A DNA stretch of 64,000 nucleotides from CAYJFQ01 sp964369955 (GCA_964369955.1 CAYJFQ010000005.1:24317-88316), one strand, 5' to 3'; numbered from the stretch's first letter, positions 41,763-50,255 are shown. Notes: a model not told the origin generated them from the sequence alone. Program-made: numbers and translations.

Positions 41763-42602
41763 TTATTTAATTTTCTTAATGATTTGTATACCTACAGCAC
41801 CTACACCTGCATGCACAGTGATGGCAGTTACAAGAGGGTAACAAGTTAACTCAATTCCTGGATACAACCCTTCTAAGTATTCAGTTAAACTTGCTATAGT
41901 TTTAGGAGCATCTGTATCAATTAAGTTAATTGAATGAGTTTCTGGTGAGAAATCATATTTTTCTAGTAATCCTTTGAATGTCTCAAACACTTTCCCATAT
42001 GATCTAACGATATCCGCTTTTTCAATTGGTTCATCTTTTTCTAATTTTAACGCAATTTTAACTTTTAATAAGTTTCCGAAAGTTGCAACTGCTGGTGAGA
42101 TTCTACCACCTTTTTTAAGTTGAGTTAAGTTTTCAGGGCAGAAAGTAGTCATACATTCTTGTGTAGAATCTTTGTACATTTGTATAATTTCTTCTACTGT
42201 TTTGTCTTCCATTTCTAATGCGGCTAAAGTCATCTCTCTAGCTGGCTTGAAGATGTGTGGATCTACACAATAAACATTAGTTAATCCTAAGTTTTCTGCA
42301 GTTGTAACCATTTGGCTAAATGTACCAGATAGGTATCTTGGAAGAGTAACGATAATTACTTCATCATTGTTTTCAGCAGCTTCTTTAATCAACTCTTGGG
42401 TTGTATAAAGGTTAGGCTGAGAAGTTTTTAAATCTTTTCCATCACGCAATGCTTGGTAGATTTCTTCATTGGTAATGTTGATTGTATCGATATATTCTTT
42501 TCCATCAATTGTAATTCCAAATGGAGTATATCCTAGATTATACTTTTCGATTTCCTGTTGACTAAACCCAACAGATGAATCTACTATAAATTTTCTTTTC
42601 AT
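41763..42602 (-). CDS. DegV family fatty-acid-binding protein
   Basis: A 279-residue DegV/FakB-type protein. It has the IVDSSVGFS opening, LKTSQPNLYT (the T-S-Q-P fatty-acid head-group motif), the ILPRYLSGTFSQM-like segment LPRYLSGTFSQM, and RSYGKVF later. FakB proteins present fatty acids to the kinase FakA for membrane lipid synthesis; fakA is not in this window. The start at 42602 is 6 nt after GAGGTG, and a GTG three codons earlier forms part of that site. It has its own promoter. Confidence 0.9.
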   Translation of the reverse strand: MKRKFIVDSSVGFSQQEIEKYNLGYTPFGITIDGKEYIDTINITNEEIYQALRDGKDLKTSQPNLYTTQELIKEAAENNDEVIIVTLPRYLSGTFSQMVTTAENLGLTNVYCVDPHIFKPAREMTLAALEMEDKTVEEIIQMYKDSTQECMTTFCPENLTQLKKGGRISPAVATFGNLLKVKIALKLEKDEPIEKADIVRSYGKVFETFKGLLEKYDFSPETHSINLIDTDAPKTIASLTEYLEGLYPGIELTCYPLVTAITVHAGVGAVGIQIIKKIK

Positions 42603-42621
42603 TTTATTCACCTCAATGTTG

Positions 42622-42650
42622 ATTATATGAAATAATTATTACTTTGTAAA
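42622..42650 (-). promoter_or_regulatory. degV promoter
   Basis: On the minus strand TTTACA (42650-42645) and TATAAT (42627-42622) with a 17-nt spacer. Confidence 0.7.
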
Positions 42651-42662
42651 ACATTTTTAGGT

Positions 42663-42724
42663 AGTAATTGACTCTATATCATCTAGTTTAATATCATTTT
42701 TTAATTTTTTAATAGACAATTACT
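42663..42724. repeat. Dispersed inverted repeat AGTAATTGAC / GACAATTACT
   Basis: AGTAATTGAC (42663-42672) and GACAATTACT (42715-42724) match as inverted copies at 9 of 10 positions. They lie in the 226-bp divergent gap between degV and the TSCPD gene. A related ACAATTACTCAA is at 10566. Regulatory role is speculative. Confidence 0.35.
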
Positions 42725-42828
42725 CAATAATACTTAAAATAGTATTGTATGACTAAATAAGAGTAAAATGTCTAATTTTAGAATTTTTGATTTATTTGTT
42801 GTATAATACTTTTAGTGAGGTAAATTAC

Positions 42829-43077
42829 ATGAAAGAATATGTTTATAGCCCAAAAGGGGTATGTAGTTCTAAGTTTATTTTTCAAATTGAGGAAGATAAA
42901 ATTGTGGACGTAGAAATTTTAAATGGTTGTGCAGGTAATTTGTTAGGTATTTCTAATCTATTAAAAGGAATGAGTATTGATGAGGTCATTGAGAAATTTA
43001 GTGGTGTACCGTGCGGCAGAAAGAATACTTCTTGCCCCGATCAAATTGCTCAAGCGTTAGTTGCCTACAAAGAATAA
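42829..43077 (+). CDS. TSCPD domain protein (TIGR03905)
   Basis: An 82-residue single-domain protein with the TSCPD signature at the end (NTSCPDQIAQAL) and conserved cysteines in GVCSSK, NGCAGN and VPCGRK. The same domain occurs at the C-terminus of B12-dependent ribonucleotide reductases; the stand-alone form has no established function, though four cysteines suggest metal or cluster binding. ATG 42829 is preceded by GAGGT and a TATAAT at 42802-42807. The ABC exporter gene begins 1 nt after the stop. Confidence 0.82.
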   Translation: MKEYVYSPKGVCSSKFIFQIEEDKIVDVEILNGCAGNLLGISNLLKGMSIDEVIEKFSGVPCGRKNTSCPDQIAQALVAYKE

Positions 43078-43078
43078 T

Positions 43079-44857
43079 ATGTCTGGCGCTAGTTTTATAA
43101 AACATTATTTAAAAGACTTTAAAAAACAACTAATAATAATTATTATTAGTGTTTTTGTATATGTGGCACTTACTTTGATAAGTCCGCTTATTTTTTCATT
43201 TGTAATCGACCATCTGATTTTATTAGAACCAATAGTTGATCCAATCACGAAAAGTGTTACTAATTACTTAGGTGGAGTTGATTATTTAAGAGATAATTTA
43301 TGGATCGGATTTATGGCTATTATAGGAATTAATGTTTTTATTGGTATCTTTAATTTTACTAAGGGTAAATACAATGCGATCGTTAGTGAAAAAGTTGTTG
43401 AAAGAATTAGAAATGACTTATTTTCTCATCTTCAATTTTTGCCTTATACATTTCACCAAGAAAATAAAAGTGGGGAGCTTGTACAAAAGTGCACCAGTGA
43501 TGTTGAACAGATAAGAAAGTTTGTAGCTTCTCAAATTTCAGAAATGGTTTATTGTGTCGCAATGTCAATAGTGGCATTGTTTATTTTGTTTTTAATTAAT
43601 CCCACTTTAATGTTCTTTAGTAGTTTATCAATCCCACTTCTTTTTGTTTTGGCTGTTTGGTTTTTTTCTAAAACTCAAAAGACATTTTTAGAGAGTGACG
43701 AATCTGAAGGGCGTTTAATTGATAATATTCAAGAAAATTTAATGGGAATAAGGGTGGTTAAAGCTTTTAATAAAGAGATTTATGAAACTGAACGTTTTGA
43801 GAAACATAATGATGATTTCACATATAATACTTTTAGAGTAATTAAATTATTAGGAACATATTACAGTATTACTGACTTCATTGTTTGGATACAGGTATTA
43901 ACTACAATTATTTTAGGAATCTATTTTAATTCAATTGGAGACTTATCGATGGGTAATTTCTTTGTCTTTTTAACTTATGAATTAATGATTTTATGGCCTG
44001 CTCGACAATTAGGAAGAATTGTTAGCGATATGGGGAAGATGTTTGTTTCTTCTAAACGTCTAGCTGATATTGTGTATTTAGAAACTGAAGACCTAAATAA
44101 GGGTAAGGTTGTTAATTTTAGTGATGTTATTACTTTTAAAGACGTATCTTTTAAATTTTCAGATGGTGAAAAGAATGCTCTAAGGAATATAAGTTTGCAA
44201 ATAAAACCTGGTGAAAGTGTTGCGCTTATGGGGCCTATTGGTAGTGGTAAGTCAACTCTTGTACATTTATTGTCACGTCTATATGACGTAAGTGAAGGAA
44301 GTATTACAATTGGTGATACAAATATTAATGAGATTGCCAAGGGTGAGCTGCGTAAAAATATCGGAATTGTATTGCAGGAACCTTTCTTATTTTCTAAAAC
44401 TATTGGAGAGAATATTATGATTTCTACTACTTTAAATAGTGAAAAGATGAAGGATGCCGCAAGGGTCGCAAATGTTCATCAAGTTATTGAAGGATTTGAA
44501 ATGGGTTATCAAACAATGGTTGGTGAAAGAGGAGTAACCCTGTCTGGTGGTCAAAAACAGAGAATATCAATTGCTAGAGTTATTATTAATGATGTTAAGA
44601 TTTTAATATTTGATGATTCGCTGTCAGCTGTAGATAGTGAAACTGACACTAAAATTAGAAAAGCGTTAAATGAACTATCTAAAGATTTAACAACAATAAT
44701 AATTACTCACCGTTATGAAAGTGCTAAAAATGCAGATAAGATCATTGTTTTGGAAAAGGGAGTTATTACTCAATTGGGCAAGCATTCTGATTTGATTAAT
44801 GAAGATGGTTTCTACCAAAAAATTTATAAGTTACAGAATTTGAGAGGTGATAAATAA
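43079..44857 (+). CDS. Heterodimeric ABC exporter, degenerate-site subunit
   Basis: A 592-residue exporter half: six-helix type I exporter membrane domain (about 10-320) and nucleotide-binding domain (about 340-592). Walker A GPIGSGKST, signature LSGGQKQR, H-loop THRYESA are normal, but Walker B reads ILIFDDSLSAVD, with Asp where the catalytic Glu belongs. This marks it as the BmrC/TM287-like subunit carrying the degenerate ATP site. Substrate unknown (drug or lipid). No clear ribosome site; it is coupled to the TSCPD gene. Confidence 0.92.
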   Translation: MSGASFIKHYLKDFKKQLIIIIISVFVYVALTLISPLIFSFVIDHLILLEPIVDPITKSVTNYLGGVDYLRDNLWIGFMAIIGINVFIGIFNFTKGKYNAIVSEKVVERIRNDLFSHLQFLPYTFHQENKSGELVQKCTSDVEQIRKFVASQISEMVYCVAMSIVALFILFLINPTLMFFSSLSIPLLFVLAVWFFSKTQKTFLESDESEGRLIDNIQENLMGIRVVKAFNKEIYETERFEKHNDDFTYNTFRVIKLLGTYYSITDFIVWIQVLTTIILGIYFNSIGDLSMGNFFVFLTYELMILWPARQLGRIVSDMGKMFVSSKRLADIVYLETEDLNKGKVVNFSDVITFKDVSFKFSDGEKNALRNISLQIKPGESVALMGPIGSGKSTLVHLLSRLYDVSEGSITIGDTNINEIAKGELRKNIGIVLQEPFLFSKTIGENIMISTTLNSEKMKDAARVANVHQVIEGFEMGYQTMVGERGVTLSGGQKQRISIARVIINDVKILIFDDSLSAVDSETDTKIRKALNELSKDLTTIIITHRYESAKNADKIIVLEKGVITQLGKHSDLINEDGFYQKIYKLQNLRGDK

Positions 44858-46686
44858 TGAGTTACCAAGAAGAAGAATTTATAACTAAGAAGTTAAGTGT
44901 TAGTATTTGGAGTAAAATTATTTCATTACTTACCAATCATAAAAAAGAATTATATTTATTGTTTTTCTTTATGATTTTAGTGGCTGTTTGTGATGTGGCG
45001 TTTCCTCTTTTAAATAGATATGCTCTTGAACAATTTGTGGATAAGGGCTTTGAACTTTCTAGTTTATTTACTTTCGTTTTAGTTTATGGTGGCTTCATTT
45101 TGTCACAGTGTGTTTTTATTTTTCAGTTCTTTTATTGGGCTGGTAGAGTTGAATTACGATTCTCTAAACTAGTAAGAATGAAAGCTTTTAAAAAACTGCA
45201 AGAGTTGTCTTTTTCTTATTTTGATAAGACTGCTAATGGATGGATATTAGCGCGTATGGGAAATGATATAGGTAAGCTTGCGGAAATTATTTCCTGGGGA
45301 TTAATGGATATGATTTGGGGTTTTGCGTTGATGTTGTTTGTGTCAATTGTCATGTTGGTAGTGAATTGGAAATTAGCTTTGATTGTTTTGACCGTAGTTC
45401 CGATTATGGCATTTTTAAGTGTTTGGTTTCAAGATAAAATTCATGAAAAACAACGGGAAATCAGAAGGCAAAACTCTTTGATTACAGCTGCTTATGCGGA
45501 AGGTATTACTGGCGCTAAAACTTCTAAAACATTAGTGCTTGAGGAAAAGAATATTGAAGACTTTAATAAACTAACTCATACTTTAAAAGAAAAGAGTATT
45601 AAATCTGCTTGGTATAGTGCATTGTTTGTTCCTTTAATTGTTGGCCTTGGTTCATTTGCTAGTGGCGCTTTACTTTGGAGTGGTGGTAGTATGGCTATCA
45701 ATTCAATCATTGAAGTCGGGACACTGGTCCTTTTTGTTCAGTATGCAACTCAATTTTTTGACCCTTTAAGACAAATATCTCATTTACTTTCTAGTATGCA
45801 GATGGCTCAAACTTCTGCTGAGAGGGTTTTAAGTTTATTAGCTAGTGAGCCAACAGTGGTGGATAGTGATGAGGTTATTAAGAAGTATGGCACTATTTGG
45901 GAGCCTAGATATGAAAACTATGAGCCAATTGTTGGAGATATAGAATTTAAGAATGTTAGTTTTCACTATAATGAAAATCAACCAATTTTAAAAGACTTTA
46001 ATTTAAAAGTAAAATCTGGAGATATGGTTGCTTTGGTTGGTGAAACCGGGGGTGGAAAGAGTACGATTGTTAATCTTTTGTGTAGATTCTATGAACCTAT
46101 TGATGGCGAAATATTGATTGATGGGGTTGATTACCGTAAGCGTAGTATTGGTTGGTTACATAATAGTTTAGGTTATGTATTACAGACTCCTTATTTATTT
46201 GATGAAACAATAATCGATAATGTTCGCTATGGCAATAAAGATATCAGTGAAGAGACCGTAATTAAGTGTTGTCAAATTGTTAATGCAGATAGTTTTATTC
46301 AAGAGTTAGATCACGGCTACTCAACAAGAGTTGGCGAGGGTGGTAATAAATTATCGAGTGGACAAAAACAATTGATTTCTTTCGCTCGTGCTTTATGTTG
46401 TGACCCTCGTATCTTAATTCTTGATGAAGCTACTTCTTCTGTAGATAGTGAAAATGAAGAAATAATTCAAAAAGCAATCGCAAAAGTTATGGAAAATAGA
46501 ACTAGCTTTGTAGTCGCTCATCGTTTAAGCACAATTGTTAATGCAGATAAAATCATTGTAGTAGATAACGGGTTAATAATAGAAGAAGGAACTTTTAATC
46601 AACTGATGGATTTAAAAGGAAGATTCTATGATTTGTATTTAACTCAAACTTATCAAGAAGAAGAAAAAACTTTATTAAATTCTTAA
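44857..46686 (+). CDS. Heterodimeric ABC exporter, catalytic subunit
   Basis: A 609-residue partner half-exporter with six helices and a nucleotide-binding domain (about 360-609). Walker A GETGGGKST and Walker B ILILDEATSSVD (catalytic Glu) are canonical, H-loop VAHRLS is present, while the signature reads LSSGQKQL. The altered signature complements the Asp Walker B of the upstream subunit, so together they make one degenerate and one competent ATP site. The ATG overlaps the upstream stop (TAATG) with GAGGTGA before it. Confidence 0.93.
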   Translation: MSYQEEEFITKKLSVSIWSKIISLLTNHKKELYLLFFFMILVAVCDVAFPLLNRYALEQFVDKGFELSSLFTFVLVYGGFILSQCVFIFQFFYWAGRVELRFSKLVRMKAFKKLQELSFSYFDKTANGWILARMGNDIGKLAEIISWGLMDMIWGFALMLFVSIVMLVVNWKLALIVLTVVPIMAFLSVWFQDKIHEKQREIRRQNSLITAAYAEGITGAKTSKTLVLEEKNIEDFNKLTHTLKEKSIKSAWYSALFVPLIVGLGSFASGALLWSGGSMAINSIIEVGTLVLFVQYATQFFDPLRQISHLLSSMQMAQTSAERVLSLLASEPTVVDSDEVIKKYGTIWEPRYENYEPIVGDIEFKNVSFHYNENQPILKDFNLKVKSGDMVALVGETGGGKSTIVNLLCRFYEPIDGEILIDGVDYRKRSIGWLHNSLGYVLQTPYLFDETIIDNVRYGNKDISEETVIKCCQIVNADSFIQELDHGYSTRVGEGGNKLSSGQKQLISFARALCCDPRILILDEATSSVDSENEEIIQKAIAKVMENRTSFVVAHRLSTIVNADKIIVVDNGLIIEEGTFNQLMDLKGRFYDLYLTQTYQEEEKTLLNS

Positions 46687-46693
46687 AATATAC

Positions 46694-46704
46694 TATAATA
46701 TAAT
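46694..46704 (+). promoter_or_regulatory. thiT promoter -10 region
   Basis: Two overlapping TATAAT hexamers (46694-46699, 46699-46704) precede the TPP riboswitch; the -35 is weak. Confidence 0.5.
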
Positions 46705-46708
46705 TCGT

Positions 46709-46782
46709 GAACAGGGGTGTCGAAAGACTGAGAAAAACCCTTATAACCTGATCTAGTTCATGCTAGCGTAGGGAGATTCTTG
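46709..46782 (+). promoter_or_regulatory. TPP riboswitch (THI element)
   Basis: The conserved aptamer pieces are in order: GGGGTG (46714-46719), CTGAGA (46728-46733), ACCC (46737-46740), ACCTGATC (46746-46753) and CTAGCGTAGGGA (46763-46774). It precedes thiT. No terminator hairpin with a T-run follows; the Shine-Dalgarno AGGAGGT at 46807-46813 could be masked by CCTT or ACCT segments, so control is probably translational. Confidence 0.95.
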
Positions 46783-46821
46783 TTTCTTCTTGCGCCTTCA
46801 AATTTTAGGAGGTGTTTTTTT

Positions 46822-47328
46822 ATGAAAATTACAGTAAAAGATTTAACGCTTATGGCAATGTATTTAGCATTATTTTACATCTTAGATGTAATCTCTAATT
46901 CTTTACCTTTATTTAAGATGCCACAAGGTGGAACTTTAGGACTTGGAGTAATTGCATTACTTCTTGCGAGTTACCACTTAGGTTGGAAGAAAAGTTTAGT
47001 TGTAACTTTTGGTTGTGTGTTACTACAGTTTGTATCAGGACAAATGTATATCTATTATCCAATTCAGTTTCTACTAGATTACGGGGTTGCTTTCCCAATT
47101 TATGGTTTAGCTTCATTATTCCCACGCTATTTAGGAGTTATCATCACTAATATTGTTAGATATTTCTGTCATGTAATTTCTGGTTTAGTATTCTTCTCAG
47201 GTGGAGTATGGAATTATGAAACTATAACATTCTCATTAAGCTACAATGCTTGGTATATGATTCCTACAACGATTGTTAGTTATGTAGTTATTGTATTACT
47301 GGTTAAGAAGTTAAAAATTAAAGCTTAA
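46822..47328 (+). CDS. thiT: ThiT thiamine transporter, ECF S-component
   Basis: A 168-residue six-helix membrane protein that binds thiamine and works with the shared ECF energizing module, not in this window. Family residues in LYHLGWKKS-like (YHLGWKKSLV), QFLLDYGVAFPIYG and the aromatic ending W-N-Y-E...SYNAWYMIPTTI line the thiamine pocket. The start at 46822 follows AGGAGGT; an in-frame start at 46780 would lie in the riboswitch. TPP represses it through the upstream aptamer. Confidence 0.93.
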   Translation: MKITVKDLTLMAMYLALFYILDVISNSLPLFKMPQGGTLGLGVIALLLASYHLGWKKSLVVTFGCVLLQFVSGQMYIYYPIQFLLDYGVAFPIYGLASLFPRYLGVIITNIVRYFCHVISGLVFFSGGVWNYETITFSLSYNAWYMIPTTIVSYVVIVLLVKKLKIKA

Positions 47329-47331
47329 AAT

Positions 47332-47358
47332 AAAAAAAGAGGAATTTCCTCTTTTTTT
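47332..47358. terminator. Bidirectional intrinsic terminator
   Basis: AAAAAAAGAGGAA pairs with TTCCTCTTTTTTT around a minimal loop (47332-47344 with 47346-47358), between converging thiT and the dehydrogenase gene. Confidence 0.85.
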
Positions 47359-48295
47359 ATTTTATTAAATTAATTGGTGTTTTATTAGTCCATTGAACAA
47401 TATTCTCAAGGACAATACCCTTTCTAATTATCATTGATTCTTTAGTCGCAAAGGCAATGTGCGGTGTCACTATTGTGTTCTTAGTATTTAATAATATATG
47501 TTCCATTGGTAATGGTGGCTCAATATCAAAGACGTCAAGTGCTGCTCCTGCAATGATGTCATTGTTTAATGCATAGGCTAGGTCCTCTTGATTGACAATA
47601 GACCCTCTTGCAGTGTTGATCAGTATGGCTTTTTTCTTCATTAATTTTAATTGTTCTAAACTGATCAAGTCTTTAGTGCTTTGATTAGCGGGACAATGTA
47701 ATGAAACTATATCACTATTCTTTAATAGTTCTTCTAAAGAACAGTAGGTAATTCCATCATCTTGTGGAGTAGTGCGATAACCTAATACTTTACATCCAAA
47801 TGCTTTAGAAATTTCTGCAACTCTCATACCAATTTTGCCTACTCCTATAAGGCCAATAGTCTTGCCTGAGAGCTCATTTCCCACTAGATTATCTTTGGTT
47901 GAGTTGTTGCGACAACGCTGCTCAGTCTTATTAATATTTCTTAAGAGATTGAGTATTAATCCAATAGTTAGCTCAGCTACAGATTGCGTAGAATATCCGG
48001 AAGCATTACAAACATCAATGTTATATTCCTTAGCGGCTTGAAGATCAACATGTTCCACTCCAGTAAAAGCTATGTTAATCAATTTTAATTTGTTTGCGTT
48101 ACTAATAACTTCTCTTGTTAGTGGCATATTAGCAATGATAATAATTTCTGCATCTTTGGTATATTCTTTTTGTTTTTCTAAATCGTTAGTTTTCTCATAA
48201 GCCTTAAAAGTGTGCCCAAGTTCAGTTAGTTGATTTTCAAATTCCTTCATTTCATCAAGCGATATTCCTAGTGATTCTAGTAATACTATCTTCAT
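47357..48295 (-). CDS. D-2-hydroxyacid dehydrogenase
   Basis: A 312-residue NAD-dependent dehydrogenase of the SerA/LdhA/GyaR superfamily. The Rossmann motif is GLIGVGKIGMRVAEI, catalytic Arg in INTARGSIV, Glu in DVFDIEPPLP and His in TPHIAFAT. The substrate could be glycerate, lactate, hydroxypyruvate or phosphoglycerate; no ACT domain is present, so not classical SerA. GGAGG precedes the ATG. Single gene between two terminators. Confidence 0.88.
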   Translation of the reverse strand: MKIVLLESLGISLDEMKEFENQLTELGHTFKAYEKTNDLEKQKEYTKDAEIIIIANMPLTREVISNANKLKLINIAFTGVEHVDLQAAKEYNIDVCNASGYSTQSVAELTIGLILNLLRNINKTEQRCRNNSTKDNLVGNELSGKTIGLIGVGKIGMRVAEISKAFGCKVLGYRTTPQDDGITYCSLEELLKNSDIVSLHCPANQSTKDLISLEQLKLMKKKAILINTARGSIVNQEDLAYALNNDIIAGAALDVFDIEPPLPMEHILLNTKNTIVTPHIAFATKESMIIRKGIVLENIVQWTNKTPINLIK

Positions 48296-48344
48296 CTTTA
48301 ATCCTCCATTATTCTTATTAATCCTAACATATTAACTATCTAAA

Positions 48345-48372
48345 CAAAAAATCCTTCATTAATGAAGGATTT
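48345..48372 (-). terminator. tRNA operon terminator
   Basis: AAATCCTTCATTAATGAAGGATTT (a 24-nt perfect palindrome at 48349-48372, here given by its halves of 12) is followed on the minus strand by TTTTTT. Confidence 0.88.
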
Positions 48373-48385
48373 CGTTAGAGTTCAA

Positions 48386-48459
48386 TGGAGCAGATGAGGG
48401 GAATCGAACCCCCGTATCAACCTTGGCAAGGTCGTGTTCTACCATTGAACTACATCTGC
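48386..48459 (-). tRNA. tRNA-Gly (GCC)
   Basis: 74 nt with encoded CCA. Acceptor GCAGATG pairs with CATCTGC, anticodon GCC lies in CTTGCCAAG, T-loop GGTTCGATTC is canonical. Last gene of the Ser-Asp-Gly operon. Confidence 0.96.
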
Positions 48460-48463
48460 ATAA

Positions 48464-48539
48464 TGGCGGTCCAGACGGGACTCGAACCCGCGATCTCCTC
48501 CGTGACAGGGAGGCATGTTAACCACTACACCACTGGACC
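48464..48539 (-). tRNA. tRNA-Asp (GTC)
   Basis: 76 nt with encoded CCA. Acceptor GGTCCAG pairs with CTGGACC, anticodon GTC in CCTGTCACG, T-arm GGGTTCGAGTCCC. Confidence 0.96.
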
Positions 48540-48557
48540 ATATATACATTTATTTAA

Positions 48558-48648
48558 TGGCGGGGATGAGAAGATTTGAACTTCCGCGCCAGTTTCCCGA
48601 CCTATACCCTTAGCAGGGGCACCTCTTCAGCCACTTGAGTACATCCCC
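48558..48648 (-). tRNA. tRNA-Ser (GCT)
   Basis: 91 nt with encoded CCA and the long variable arm of class II tRNAs. Acceptor GGGGATG pairs with CATCCCC, anticodon GCT in CCTGCTAAG. First gene of the operon. Confidence 0.95.
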
Positions 48649-48680
48649 GTAATAGGTGGCTCACTTACTTGTGCCATATA

Positions 48681-48709
48681 ATATTATCACACCTTAAACC
48701 TTCAAGCAA
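48681..48709 (-). promoter_or_regulatory. tRNA Ser-Asp-Gly promoter
   Basis: On the minus strand TTGCTT (48709-48704), 17-nt spacer, extended TGATAATAT with -10 at 48686-48681. Confidence 0.7.
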
Positions 48710-48765
48710 GAGAAAATTTAATTTTTTTCAATTTTTTTCACTCTTTTAAATATGTCTTAATTATA

Positions 48766-48774
48766 TGGTAAAAT
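48766..48774 (+). promoter_or_regulatory. Extended -10 (TGGTAAAAT) of radical SAM operon
   Basis: TATGGTAAAAT with -10 at 48769-48774, about 20 nt before the ATG. Upstream, ATTTTTTTCA occurs twice in tandem (48721-48740), possibly an UP-like element. Confidence 0.5.
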
Positions 48775-48794
48775 ATTAATAAGAAGAAGATAAA

Positions 48795-49574
48795 ATGATA
48801 AAAAGAATCTACCTAGAAATCACTAATATTTGTAATTTAAATTGTCCTTTTTGTGCGAAAGACCATCGTACTGCCGCAGAAATGCCACTTTCGATGATTG
48901 AAAGGCTTTTTATAGAAGGAAAAGAAATTACAAATTATTTCTACCTCCACGTTTTAGGTGAACCAACACTCCACAGTCAATTCAAGGAAGTGGTAGAGTT
49001 GGCAGAAAAGCACGGAATAAAAATTCAACTTGTAACTAATGGAACAAATCTTGAGCGTTATACAAAATTACTTTTAAGTAGTCCAGCCATTAGAAAGATT
49101 AGCATCTCTTTGCAGGGTCTATTCTTAGATCCTAATTACCAAGAGCACTTAATATCTTTGGAGAAATTTATTGAGTCTAATCAAAATAAATATCTTGAAT
49201 TACGTTTATGGGCAAGTAAAAATCAGGAAGCCAAAAATTTTATAAATAAATATAAAGATAATTGCGGTGTCTATTTTAGTGAGGTTGAGCAGTTTAATTG
49301 GCCGGATATAAATAATTCAATCAATAATCCTAATCATCGTTGTGTGGGTCCTAAAATGATGTTGTGTGTTCTAAGTGATGGAGTAATAACTCCATGTTGT
49401 TTAGATCATAATGGTATAATTAATCTAGGAAATATTAAAAACACAACTTTTAAAGAGGTTTTAAATAGTGAAAAGTACTTGTCAATCCTTAATGGGTTTG
49501 CAAATAATAAGGCTATAAATGAACTATGTGTTCATTGTGATTATAAAGGAGGGCGTAGAAGTGAAAAAAATTAG
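48795..49574 (+). CDS. Radical SAM/SPASM protein of unknown substrate
   Basis: A 259-residue radical SAM protein with cluster cysteines in CNLNCPFC near residue 13-20 and a C-terminal SPASM-like region: RCVGPKMMLC, TPCCLDHNG and LCVHC carry auxiliary cluster cysteines, with the LGNIKNTTFKEVLNSEKY segment typical of SPASM. SPASM enzymes modify peptides or activate enzymes; no small precursor peptide is visible nearby. It is followed by a glutaredoxin-like protein (14-nt overlap) and a GNAT (4-nt overlap), forming an unfamiliar three-gene operon. Confidence 0.85.
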   Translation: MIKRIYLEITNICNLNCPFCAKDHRTAAEMPLSMIERLFIEGKEITNYFYLHVLGEPTLHSQFKEVVELAEKHGIKIQLVTNGTNLERYTKLLLSSPAIRKISISLQGLFLDPNYQEHLISLEKFIESNQNKYLELRLWASKNQEAKNFINKYKDNCGVYFSEVEQFNWPDINNSINNPNHRCVGPKMMLCVLSDGVITPCCLDHNGIINLGNIKNTTFKEVLNSEKYLSILNGFANNKAINELCVHCDYKGGRRSEKN

Positions 49575-49821
49575 AGTTTTTGTGTTAAGAAATTGTCCTT
49601 ATTGTAAGGCTGCTGTTAATTACATTTCGGAATTAAAGCAAGACCCTAAGTATAGTGTTCTTGAATTGGAATTTATTGATGAAAATGAACAAGTAGAGTT
49701 AGCCAATAGTTTTGATTACTACTATGTTCCTTGTTTTTATTATGGTGATGAAAAATTATCTGAAGGTGCTATAAGTTTACAAAAAACTAAGGAAGTGTTT
49801 GAAGATGTACTTTCAAGATGA
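49561..49821 (+). CDS. Glutaredoxin-like protein
   Basis: An 86-residue thioredoxin-fold protein with Cys12-Pro-Tyr-Cys15 (LRNCPYCKAA), a cis-proline region YYYVPCFYYGDEKLSEGAI, and normal glutaredoxin length. GTG start at 49561 follows GGAGGGC; reading further upstream to 49519 lies in the radical SAM gene. Likely a redox partner or reductant of an operon product; that role is inference. Confidence 0.82.
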   Translation: MKKIRVFVLRNCPYCKAAVNYISELKQDPKYSVLELEFIDENEQVELANSFDYYYVPCFYYGDEKLSEGAISLQKTKEVFEDVLSR

Positions 49822-50249
49822 TTCAATTAAGTGATGATAAAATTTATTTAAAATTAGAAAGAATTAAAAAGAGATTTGGTACTATAGCCACAGATTACTT
49901 TTTTGATATCCATTTACAAGAAAATGATGTGAGAATAGGTAGGTGTGATTATCGACCTTTTGTCAATATTGAGAACTATTATGCAGGGAATATTGGATAT
50001 ATGATATATCCAGAATTTAGAGGTAATAACTATTCGTTGCGTGCTTCTGTTTTGTTGTGCAAGATGGCAAAGAAGAATCGAAGTAAATTATTAATCACTT
50101 GTTCACCTGATAACTTTGCGTCTTATCGAATAATAACTAAATTAGGTGGAAAACTAATTAAAACTATTAAAGTTCCAAAACGTCATTTTTTGTATAAACA
50201 AGGTGAGAAAATTAAATGTATTTTCAAAATAGATTTAAAATCATTCTAG
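49818..50249 (+). CDS. GNAT-family acetyltransferase
   Basis: A 143-residue GNAT-fold protein. The acetyl-CoA site is IGYMIYPEFRGNNYSLRA, a variant of the R/Q-x-x-G-x-G/A loop, and the C-terminal SPDNFASYRIITKLGGK segment matches the beta-bulge helix of the fold. Its ATG overlaps the upstream stop (ATGA). Substrate unknown. It is the last gene of the radical SAM operon. Confidence 0.78.
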   Translation: MIQLSDDKIYLKLERIKKRFGTIATDYFFDIHLQENDVRIGRCDYRPFVNIENYYAGNIGYMIYPEFRGNNYSLRASVLLCKMAKKNRSKLLITCSPDNFASYRIITKLGGKLIKTIKVPKRHFLYKQGEKIKCIFKIDLKSF

Positions 50250-50255
50250 CAGATA

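Noticed and set aside
46780..46821. Upstream start for thiT
   Set aside because: It falls in the riboswitch; AGGAGGT sits before the ATG at 46822.
48385..48579. Open frame of 64 codons on the plus strand
   Set aside because: It is the complement of tRNA-Gly and tRNA-Asp; such frames are a well-known false protein in databases.
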